Source: Roseofilum casamattae BLCC-M143
GTDB lineage: Bacteria > Cyanobacteriota > Cyanobacteriia > Cyanobacteriales > Desertifilaceae
Direction of reading: 5' to 3'
Length of the DNA stretch: 64,000 nucleotides
Assembly (NCBI RefSeq): GCF_030068455.1
Contig: NZ_JAQOSQ010000009.1
Coordinates: 1 to 64,000 of the forward strand
This document shows, one piece after another, positions 9,336 through 18,100 of this stretch. The position numbers and the translations under genes are program-made. The notes beneath the pieces are model-generated. The model did not search any database. It saw only the letters and a list, made by a program, of their open reading frames with translations, and had not been told where the DNA came from. The first letter of the stretch is position 1. Every line of letters begins with the position of its first letter.

Positions 9336-10232
9336 ATGATTATCCCACCAGGATTTGAGCAACATTCTGTCGTCACGAGTTTAGGACGGATGGTTTATTA
9401 TCAACCATCGGAGTCGTTTTGGGGATCTCAAGTTGCTGCCCAACCCAAGCTAGTCTTTTTGCATGGATTTGGCGGCGGATCGTCGGCCTATGAGTGGTCG
9501 CAAGTGTATCCGGCCTTTGCTGCGGACTGTTTTCCGATTGCTCCAGATTTGATGGGGTGGGGCAGATCCGACCATCTCGAGCGCAATTACACGATTGATG
9601 ATTATCTGACGACGATTCGCGAGTTTCTCGAGCAAACTTGCGAGGAACCGGCTATGGTGGTGGCTTCATCCCTAACGGCAGCCTTGACGATTCGGGTGGC
9701 GATCGCCAATCCTCAGTTATTTCAGTGTTTAGTCTTAACGACTCCCGCTGGATTATCCGATTTCGGCGACGATTACGGGCGCAGTTTGTTTGCCCAAGTG
9801 GTGAGAGTACCTCTCCTCGATCGCGCATTATATACGAGCGCGATCGCCACTGAAGCCGGAATTTCCTCATTTTTGCAAGGTCGGCAGTTTGCGAAGAGCG
9901 ATCGCATTTATCCGGAAATCGTGCAGGCGTATTTACAATCAGCTCTGCAACCGAAAGCCGAATATGCTGCCCTCTCGTTCGTGCGCGGCGATTTATGTTT
10001 CGATTTAGCCAACTACATGCCGCAACTCACCATTCCAACCGCAATTTTATGGGGTAAAAAATCTGAGTTTACGGGGCCGGAAATTGGAGAGCGCCTGGCG
10101 GCATTGAATCCTGCTTCGGTAAAACGGTTTATGGCTCTAGAAAATGTGGGATTAACTCCACAATTAGAGGTTCCGGGATTAACTATTGGTTTAATTCGTC
10201 AATTGCTCAAACAGCTACAATCTTCACCATAA
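9336..10232 (+). CDS. Alpha/beta-hydrolase fold protein, possibly non-catalytic
   Basis: About 298 residues. The oxyanion-hole segment (FLHGFGGGSSAYEW) and PDLMGWGRSD are typical of the fold. The nucleophile elbow reads VVASSLTAAL instead of GxSxG. The position of the catalytic His (usually G-H-x-P-x-x-E-x-P) reads NVGLTPQLEVP, with Leu for His. A pseudoenzyme or altered chemistry is therefore likely. The start is uncertain: TTG at 9330 or ATG at 9336; I prefer the ATG. It follows the GGDEF-EAL gene by about 30 bases on the same strand. Confidence 0.75.
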   Translation: MIIPPGFEQHSVVTSLGRMVYYQPSESFWGSQVAAQPKLVFLHGFGGGSSAYEWSQVYPAFAADCFPIAPDLMGWGRSDHLERNYTIDDYLTTIREFLEQTCEEPAMVVASSLTAALTIRVAIANPQLFQCLVLTTPAGLSDFGDDYGRSLFAQVVRVPLLDRALYTSAIATEAGISSFLQGRQFAKSDRIYPEIVQAYLQSALQPKAEYAALSFVRGDLCFDLANYMPQLTIPTAILWGKKSEFTGPEIGERLAALNPASVKRFMALENVGLTPQLEVPGLTIGLIRQLLKQLQSSP

Positions 10233-10352
10233 AAAATCTATTTTTCTTATGGCAAGAAAATATTCAAGTCGTTCATTCGGATTTGGACAAAAAAAAAATC
10301 TGGTTTATGATATAAGATGGTCAGTTAAATCGACGATATCTCTTCATTCATT

Positions 10353-12194
10353 ATGTGTCCTCGCCGCCGCCAACACAAACCTCAGAAGTTTTCCTCCGAA
10401 CAGTCGTCAATCTATCAGTTCTCAACACCAGAAGTGATTCAGTCGAAGGGGAAGAACCAAACAGCAAAGCAACTACCACAATGGCAACCGGGAGAAAATA
10501 GGAGCATCAGTCCCCTACAGCGACTGCAAGATAGCCTAGCTGTACAAACCCAATCGACACCAAACCCATCAATCCTGGCAGAGTCATTAGAGGTGGGTCT
10601 GGGAGAGTTAATAGGAGGAGGAAGTCGCGATGCCAGCTCGGTTGATACCGGCTCGACAGTTGTGCAAGCCGATCTGATGAGTGAGTCTGCTTACAAAGCA
10701 AAACTGAAAGAAGCCAAGACTGCGGGACTGCCAAAATCGGCTTACAAAGCCTTTAAGAAAGCATCCAAAAAGTTCAAAGTCTATTTATCCGTACCCCCAA
10801 CAGGTAAAGTTCTAGCATTACAGGAATTAAAGACGGCTCTAGAAGAGATTAAGAATAAGCAAATTCAGGAGCAGTCGAAGGTATGGTTTCAGTGGGCTAG
10901 TACCACTCAGACTAATCAATCGAGAATCAAGGGAGTTTATGACTGGATTGTGGGTCACATCAACGATGAAATAGCCAACATTCAACAACATTTTGGAGAT
11001 GTACTCCACGATGAAAATGACTATGATACTCAAGATACTGACAAAACCAGCGACTATAGCAATTTTGACGGCATGCAATTCAAGATTAGCGGTCGTCCGC
11101 CCGAAGTATTGGTTGAAGTTGTCCAGAGGAAAAAAGGCGATTACGGCCTGTATGAATATGCTGCAACAGGTAAAGTACTCAATTTCTCCAATCACCAACC
11201 AATTATTAAATATTACGACCAGCCCCGAAGCTTGGGTAATTGGTATCCCAAAGTGGCCCATATGAATGGGATGAATATTAAGCCAACTACGGGACTAAGA
11301 GATGCCATGGCACTGCAAAAGGAAATGAATAAAACCATTGACAAATGCGTGGATGGTGCGTCCTTGAATCTTGACGCTGTAGATCTATTGTGGACGTATA
11401 GTGCTTCTTTGGGTGGATACGGAGATGTCATGAGTGGTGTCAATGCCCAAAGCGAGGAACACCAACAAAATGCCGAGCGCGGAACAAGCAATACCTTAAG
11501 TGAAGAAATTCAGGCCGAACTGATGATTGATGCTGTCAGGGCAGGTCGGGTGATTGAGATGTCCGCTCATAGTCGTGGAACTCTCTACACTGACTTAGCC
11601 GTTCGGATTGCGTTTGCTCGATTGCGGCTTAATGTTAACTTCATATACCATACCCCCAGACAAATAATCAATGAGATGGATAAGTATATCAACCTGACTT
11701 ATGCGGGGAATGCTATTGGCAAACCCTCAAAGCTCTTACCTGCAACGTATTTAGTTGGTAGTCTGGATAATATCGTTTATGGGGCGAAAGCCGCGAAGAA
11801 ACAAGGTTGGAAGAGTGAAAAATCCGGCATAAAGAAAGTTGTAGAAAATCGAATTGGCGCTCAAGGGATTGGTACTCAAGAGGAGTTAGATAGTAAAGCT
11901 CACCCTGGCTCTTCTTTAGAAGTTATTGAAGGTGCAAAACATGGCTACAGCGATTATAAAGGCCGGGTTGGTTATTTAATCGGGCAGAGCTTGATCGAAA
12001 GCGATCCAACCATTGCCAGTTACATTCAAGACCAAGTTGAGGCCTACGAACTGCAACAAGAACTATTAGCAAAGCAGGAAGAAGCAGAAGCGAAGAAATA
12101 TGAATATGCCGGAAGCATTCCGGATGCTTATTCTCCTGATTGGGCAGGGACAGATGAGGACGATAGTGCCTTCTGGAATTCGCTTAAGAATTAG
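10353..12194 (+). CDS. Predicted contractile-injection-system cargo with alpha/beta hydrolase-like domain
   Basis: A 613-residue protein I do not recognise as a named family. Residues 4-9 are basic (RRRQHK). Residues 23-32 contain VIQSK, followed by LPQWQPGEN (41-49) and LQRLQ (55-59); the gene at 15156 carries the same pattern. This looks like the leader of cargo proteins for extracellular or thylakoid-anchored injection particles. Residues 110-200 are Lys-rich and helical. The C-terminal half looks like a lipase-type hydrolase: nucleophile elbow AHSRGT (Ser407), Asp472 in GSLDNIV and His530 in GAKHGYSDY, in the normal order. A YbjN-type gene follows by about 36 bases. The ATG at 10353 is backed by the leader match with the protein starting at 15156. 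Function as an injected lipase or esterase is inference. Confidence 0.65.
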   Translation: MCPRRRQHKPQKFSSEQSSIYQFSTPEVIQSKGKNQTAKQLPQWQPGENRSISPLQRLQDSLAVQTQSTPNPSILAESLEVGLGELIGGGSRDASSVDTGSTVVQADLMSESAYKAKLKEAKTAGLPKSAYKAFKKASKKFKVYLSVPPTGKVLALQELKTALEEIKNKQIQEQSKVWFQWASTTQTNQSRIKGVYDWIVGHINDEIANIQQHFGDVLHDENDYDTQDTDKTSDYSNFDGMQFKISGRPPEVLVEVVQRKKGDYGLYEYAATGKVLNFSNHQPIIKYYDQPRSLGNWYPKVAHMNGMNIKPTTGLRDAMALQKEMNKTIDKCVDGASLNLDAVDLLWTYSASLGGYGDVMSGVNAQSEEHQQNAERGTSNTLSEEIQAELMIDAVRAGRVIEMSAHSRGTLYTDLAVRIAFARLRLNVNFIYHTPRQIINEMDKYINLTYAGNAIGKPSKLLPATYLVGSLDNIVYGAKAAKKQGWKSEKSGIKKVVENRIGAQGIGTQEELDSKAHPGSSLEVIEGAKHGYSDYKGRVGYLIGQSLIESDPTIASYIQDQVEAYELQQELLAKQEEAEAKKYEYAGSIPDAYSPDWAGTDEDDSAFWNSLKN

Positions 12195-12230
12195 TGCGAA
12201 AAGGGATACTAATATTGAGGCTTGTCTAAA

Positions 12231-12677
12231 ATGACATTGTTAGAAACCATCATGGCATTTTTTGCCGAGGAAGGTTGGCCGCTCCAGCGAGGAGAGGAAG
12301 AGGATGCTTTACATTTTACCTTTCATGGAGAACGAGGAGAGTGGTATTGCACGGCCCAAACTCAAGAGCGCGATAAAATTATTATGTTTTATACTGCTGC
12401 GCCGTTTACAATTCCTGACTCCAAACTCCCGACCCTCGCTGAATTTGTCTGTCGCGCCAATTGCCAGATCGAGGTAGGTCATCTACAACTGGATTTTGAC
12501 CTGGGGGAACTGAGTTGTAAAACTAGTATTTGTGCGGAAAATATAGACCTAAGTTTCGCCCTGATTCGCAATTTGTTTTATGCCAATTTGGGAGTTATGG
12601 AAGAGTTGACTCCAGCTTTTATGGCTGTTCTCCGAGAAGATATTTCTCCAGAAGAGGCTCTGAATTTACTCGATTGA
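12231..12677 (+). CDS. YbjN-domain protein, possible cargo chaperone
   Basis: About 148 residues from the ATG at 12231 (a TTG at 12222 is in frame). A GAGG site lies about 10 bases upstream of the ATG. The sequence has a YbjN-like pattern: an N-terminal helix (LLETIMAFFAEEGW), beta strands with aromatic residues (WYCTAQTQE, IIMFYTAAPF), a LAEFVCRANCQIEVGHLQLDFD stretch cited in part, and a C-terminal helix ending SPEEALNLLD. YbjN structures resemble type III secretion chaperones. Its position 36 bases behind the cargo gene suggests it binds and delivers that cargo; this is inference. Confidence 0.7.
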   Translation: MTLLETIMAFFAEEGWPLQRGEEEDALHFTFHGERGEWYCTAQTQERDKIIMFYTAAPFTIPDSKLPTLAEFVCRANCQIEVGHLQLDFDLGELSCKTSICAENIDLSFALIRNLFYANLGVMEELTPAFMAVLREDISPEEALNLLD

Positions 12678-12838
12678 ACAAAGAAAATTGCCATAAATCC
12701 ACACACTTTTGATGAGACAAGACAGTGAAGTATGAAGTATACTGGAGAGTAAAGCTAGGCTATCTCAGCTAATTTGCGATCGAGAGTAAATTAAATGCGA
12801 AGGGTAGAAAAAAGCGATAAATATGTTGTAGATTTCTT

Positions 12839-14857
12839 CTAGGACAAATCCCATCCTCGGATTTCAGCGCTGCCAAGAGATTGACCCCATTTCATATATT
12901 CAGTGCGAGCGGCTTCGAGAATATGTTTCATTTTTACTGGTTCCTCAGCGTCGGCAGCTAAAAAGGCAGCATTGAGGGCAATGGATTTAATATTTCCTCC
13001 CGTAACATCGAGTTGACCCAACCGCTGGAAATTTAAACCTTCTGTTGGAGTTTTCTGGGGAAAGACACGCTGCCAAATTTGACTGCGTTCTGCGGCTTTC
13101 GGATAGGGAAAATTGATGATAAATCGCAGGCGACGCATGAAGGCGCGGTCTAAATTATCTTTGAAATTGGTGGTGAGAATGGCAAGTCCTTGATAGGCTT
13201 CCATTCTTTGCAATAAGTAACTGACTTCTATATTGGCATGGCGATCGTGGCTGTCTTTCACTTCCGTGCGCGAGCCAAATAGAGCATCGGCTTCGTCGAA
13301 GAGTAAAATGGCTCCTCCCCGTTCGGCAGCATCAAAAATCCGAGATAGATTCTTTTCGGTTTCGCCAATATATTTACTAATTACTGCACTGAGGTCGATG
13401 CGAAATAAATCTAGTTTGAGTTCGTTTGCTAAGACTTCGGCGGCTGTGGTTTTTCCCGTACCGCTACTACCAGCAAATAGGACGCTTAATCCTAAACCGC
13501 GTTGATTCTTACCTGCAAAACCCCAATTTTGATAGACTTTAGCTTGTTGGCTGACATGGATAAGAAGTTGCTGCAAGGTGTTTTTTTCCCGTTCCGGTAG
13601 CACCAAATCTTCCCAAGTGGTTTTGACTTCAATCCGTTGCGCTAACCCTTCCAGCTGCGGACGGGTTTGCAAGCGACAAAATTCCCACAGGCGATCGCCA
13701 ATCTCTGTTGCTGATAAACTTGAGTCGGACTGAACTGCAGCACTGGCCGTTTGCACGATCGCGGCTGATAGTCGAAACTGCGCTGCGAGTTGGGGTAAGG
13801 TTTCCCTCCCTGCTCTATCGTCATTTTGCCAAGCCGTTTGCCACAGAGCGAGTTGTTCGCCATATTCGAGATCGCCAACATCAAAGGTAATCAGAGCGGG
13901 GAGAGAGAGTTGCAAGCGTTCGTTGGTCGTAACGAATACCGGAGTTTGGAGCGATCGCAAAAAAGTCTCCAAGAGCATGTGGCTGCTGGAGTCTGTTGTT
14001 GCTTGTCGATCGACTTCTAAGATCAAGACACTTGGTGCTAAGAGATACCAGCGCTGCCAGCGCATCACAAACCCCTGAAGGTCAGTGAGATTTTTGGGAA
14101 TAGTATAACTGGGAAGGTAATATAGGGAGAGCTGCAAGTGTTGAGCTACCTGCTTGATAATGTCTCGTTGGAATTCTCTTTGAGTACCGCAGAGTTCGAT
14201 AACAGGTGGAGAGGCGAGATTGCCTTGCAAGAGGGATGTGGCTTGAGTGACGATCGCCTGGTAAGAGGGCTGTAAGGGAGTAGGTGCGGTACCTGAGGTG
14301 GGCATAGGAATTACGATCTTGGCGATCGCCGGATCGCGATAGAATTCTCCCATCAGATAGTGCAAAATGGCTTCATCAATTTGCAGGCGAGCGCGCGGCA
14401 ATTCTGGAGTCGAGGCGCAATGAATCAGATACCACTGGCGTAGGGGACGGGTATCGGTTAAGGCATCCCAATGGGGTTGGGGAAAGCATTCGAGGGCAAG
14501 TTGAAAGGTGAGATAGTTGAGTTGCGGATCGTCATGGGCAATAGCCAACAGGTCGGGAAATTTGCGATCGATCGCTTGTCCGACACAAGTCAGGAGAATG
14601 ATACATTCAAAGAGAGAGAGTCCAAAAATTTGACATAACTTGTGCAGGGTAGTCCATTCTTCAATATTGCGGTTCAGCTCTGGCAGAAGTTGGGACTCAT
14701 CAGCATGGAGTATATCGCGGTTATCTCGACAGTATGCAATGTAGAGATCGAGGAGAGTATGGATGCAAGAAAGTATTTTTGTGAGACGATCGAGCGCATT
14801 ATTGCGAATATCCAACGAGCTGGCGATCGTCTTGGAAGGCTCTGGGGTTGGTGACAT
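12839..14857 (-). CDS. AAA+ ATPase of the Afp15/Pvc15 type (CIS-associated)
   Basis: About 672 residues from the Met at 14857; in-frame Mets at 14896 and 14962 give longer forms and no ribosome site decides. The N-terminal half is helical and then contains a degenerate AAA module (residues after VIELCGTQREFQRDI) without a P-loop. The C-terminal AAA module is intact: Walker A GSSGTGKTTAAEVLA, Walker B AILLFDEADALFG, sensor ILTTNFKDNLDRAF and arginine finger MRRLRF. This layout matches ATPases found in extracellular CIS loci (Afp15/Pvc15), which are needed to load effectors. It is convergent with the YbjN gene and divergent from the large cargo gene, with about 300 bases of shared upstream region. 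It could also serve another AAA role, but the neighbours favour cargo loading. Confidence 0.78.
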   Translation of the reverse strand: MSPTPEPSKTIASSLDIRNNALDRLTKILSCIHTLLDLYIAYCRDNRDILHADESQLLPELNRNIEEWTTLHKLCQIFGLSLFECIILLTCVGQAIDRKFPDLLAIAHDDPQLNYLTFQLALECFPQPHWDALTDTRPLRQWYLIHCASTPELPRARLQIDEAILHYLMGEFYRDPAIAKIVIPMPTSGTAPTPLQPSYQAIVTQATSLLQGNLASPPVIELCGTQREFQRDIIKQVAQHLQLSLYYLPSYTIPKNLTDLQGFVMRWQRWYLLAPSVLILEVDRQATTDSSSHMLLETFLRSLQTPVFVTTNERLQLSLPALITFDVGDLEYGEQLALWQTAWQNDDRAGRETLPQLAAQFRLSAAIVQTASAAVQSDSSLSATEIGDRLWEFCRLQTRPQLEGLAQRIEVKTTWEDLVLPEREKNTLQQLLIHVSQQAKVYQNWGFAGKNQRGLGLSVLFAGSSGTGKTTAAEVLANELKLDLFRIDLSAVISKYIGETEKNLSRIFDAAERGGAILLFDEADALFGSRTEVKDSHDRHANIEVSYLLQRMEAYQGLAILTTNFKDNLDRAFMRRLRFIINFPYPKAAERSQIWQRVFPQKTPTEGLNFQRLGQLDVTGGNIKSIALNAAFLAADAEEPVKMKHILEAARTEYMKWGQSLGSAEIRGWDLS

Positions 14858-15155
14858 TGTCTGTCTGGTTTGACGCTCGTTAGCCCAGATAGTCATGGTA
14901 CAAGTTGAGGATCTACCAATATTGCTCGTGTTTATCCTAGCATTAACGATCGCTCGATTCATTGCATTCTGCGATCGCTATTATTATCTCCTTAAGAATT
15001 GGTAATTTATAGATTATGCATTACCTTTGCAATGCCACAACAATATCTGCAATGAATCATTTTGCGATCCTCTAGTTCATAACAAGTGATACTAGACATT
15101 GAATCTATTTTATGATAAATCCTAAGTAGATATTATCTTACTTGTTTGTCTAATT

Positions 15156-18100
15156 GTGGGTTTTCGCAATCGCCAGTATAAAAATCGGGTGTTTCGGCAG
15201 AAAAAAATGTCCGAAAACTCTCCGTTACCTGGGTTTTCAATTCATCCCGTCATTCAGCCGAAACGAGACCCAAAAGCCGTCAAACTTCCAGAGTGGAGAC
15301 CAACGGAGAACCAAACGAGTCAAGTGCTGCAACGATTACAGAGATCGACTGCGCCAAAACGTGCGGATGAGGCGATCGCTCCTGCAAACGCTACCAGTAA
15401 ATCTATTGTCATTCAGCGAGATATCGTTACTGACGGAGTCCGTAAGGTTCAGCATGACATTCAACAAACCCCCGACATTTTTAAACTACAGAATATCCAA
15501 AGACTGGATGTTGAAGAACTTGCTTTTGAACTTTCCAAACTGCATAACCAAACCGATCTAGACAATCTCAATCAGCAATTGCGCGATCGGCGATCGCCTT
15601 ATGTTGAAGACTTAGTCGCAAAGCGAGTCAATTATGCCGAACGAGTTTATCTCGATAGCCATCTGGAAACGCCAGTTGGTTTACCCTCTCTCGAAGCAAA
15701 ACTCCTGCTGTCTACAGGTCATGTGGGTACGGTAGGAGTGGACGAGCAAGAAGTGGTTCGCCTCATTGAAAATGCAAGCACTCAAGAGCGAAAAGAATTA
15801 GTCAGGTCCAAAGACTCTCGCTATAACTGGTATTTCATGATGAGACCTCAGTTAAGCCGAAAAACCAGAATTTATGTCGATGCAATGATTAATCATGCTC
15901 GTCGTCTCAAGCCGAGTGAGATAGCGGGAGCAAAAGATAAAAAACAAGAAAAACGCGGTAAAGAACGAGAGATTGTCGGTTTGGTTAAATTGCTCCGAGG
16001 TAACAGCATATTTAGCAGTAGACGGGCGAAAAATGCGAGTCAATCAGCCGACCGGATTGTTGAATGGGCAACTCGGCAAACGCCAGAGATCCGCAAATAT
16101 GCGACCAGAAGGGGTGGAAAACTCGAAAAGTATCTCGATCGCAAAATGCCAGAACGTCGCCATTACATCATGGGCTTAATTGCGATGCCAGGTCACAGTC
16201 AAGGAGATGGATCTCAAGCAGAAGAGAATTTACCCGCACTGCGCAATGCCCATGAACTTTATCTCTATCTAGAAAGTAAACGATTGCGCAACTCGAGGAA
16301 ACTACCGGGTCGAGTTTGGCAAAACTTAGCGAACAAAATTGATGCTCTGGGCGATACCGGACGCCAAGAATTTTTGCGGATATTTAAAGCTAAAAAAGGA
16401 GAACGTGCTAGTCTGCCGCTATATCTGATCGAATTAGGGATTGGCCTCGACCAAGTCCAACGTTTATCGAACGCTCTAGCCATTGGAAGTTCGGCTCAAG
16501 AAGGCAGTACGTTGTGGCAAATTCAGAAATGGGTAGATGGCTATAGACTCTTTAAGACTGGCAGACAATTAGTGACTCTACTCAGTCAACTAAAAGGGAC
16601 AGAGTATAGCCAATTAAGGAAAAATAAATATCTGCTACAAAAAATTCTCGCCGAGGTTAGTTTTGTCAGGAACTCTGAAAAATACGAGAAAAAAGTTAAA
16701 GATTTGCTCGGACTCGATCGCAACGGCCGACTTGCCGGAACCGATGACGTAGATGAAGCAGAAGTCGAGCGCAGAGTGGAACTCAAACCCGAACATTGGG
16801 CTTTGAAAATTATTAATGCCTCGAAACAAGGATTAGGACGGCATGGATGGAGTCGCAATGGTATCTTATCTTTAGTGACGCAAACCTATTATGCGGCGAA
16901 ACGCTTGCAAGCATTAGAAGGTAAAAATCCCGAAGCATTTACCAGAGCAGTTCTCGGTCAGGTTAATCAATCCAGACAAGGACGCAGAGCCATCAACCAC
17001 TCCCGTCTTTCTGCTGCCAAACGCGCTCTACGAAATGGAACTGCTCCGACAGTTGATGCACGACTCGAAGGCGCAATGTTCCGCCAAATCGTCATAACCA
17101 GACGAGGTCAAGATTTATTCCATGCTGGGGCAAGAACTAGCTCGATCTTAAATGCGATTGAAGATGCTCGAGGGATTGAATTGTTAGATCAATGGACAAA
17201 TATCGATGAATTTCGCGAACTGAAAACCAAGTTAGATTCTGCAAACTCCGAGCAAGAAAAAGAAGAAATTCAGGGGCAAATGAATGGTTTTATCCTCGAT
17301 ATGAAGCCATCCATACGCCAGCTCCTTCGGCAACGACAATCAGCCGGTAATTTTCAGAAAATTTACTCTGCCTTTTTGAATAAGCTGGCTGACTCAATTG
17401 ATAATGATGCCACGTTCAAAAAAGCGATGCAAACCGAGGGAATGGCTGCGACATCAGCCAATGCCGAAGTGCTGCGAGGAAGCGATCGCTTAATAACCGA
17501 GGACAACGATAACTCCGGATGGCAAATGAACTGGTGGTCGGCAAAAGGAGCCGAGCGTCGGGAAGCCGCTCGCGGGGTATTCCGAGAATTAGGCAGCGTC
17601 TATACTCCCATTAAAGCAGGTCAGAGTCAGCAGGTTTCCGAGGGTAATTCGCAAGAAGATTTAGCGAAAGCTCGCCAGCATCTCGATAAGCGCGCTCGGA
17701 CATTTAATACATTAAAACAAGACGTTAAAAAGAAAACGTTATTTGCGATCGGAGTTGTTCTCTGTGCTGCCTGTACGGTTGCCACATTAGGATTAGCTCC
17801 CATCGGAGTTTTTGCAGCATCTCCTATTTTAATTAGTGTTGGTCTGTCAGTGATTGCTGGAGGACTAAAAGCTGGAGTAGAAAAAATATTTGAAGGAAAT
17901 CGTTATGGCTCGATGGACTTTATTGCAACCGTGCTGCAACATGGTATTCTCGCTGCGGTTACGTCCGGAGCTGGAGAACTGAGTGGGGTCATTAGTGAAG
18001 CCAGTTCGTTTATGGGAGATCTGACAGGAGGGATAACTGAAAGTACCTCGTTTGCGGAAGAAGCTGGGAGAGAATTTGCCGATAAGGCCCTGAATGTTTC

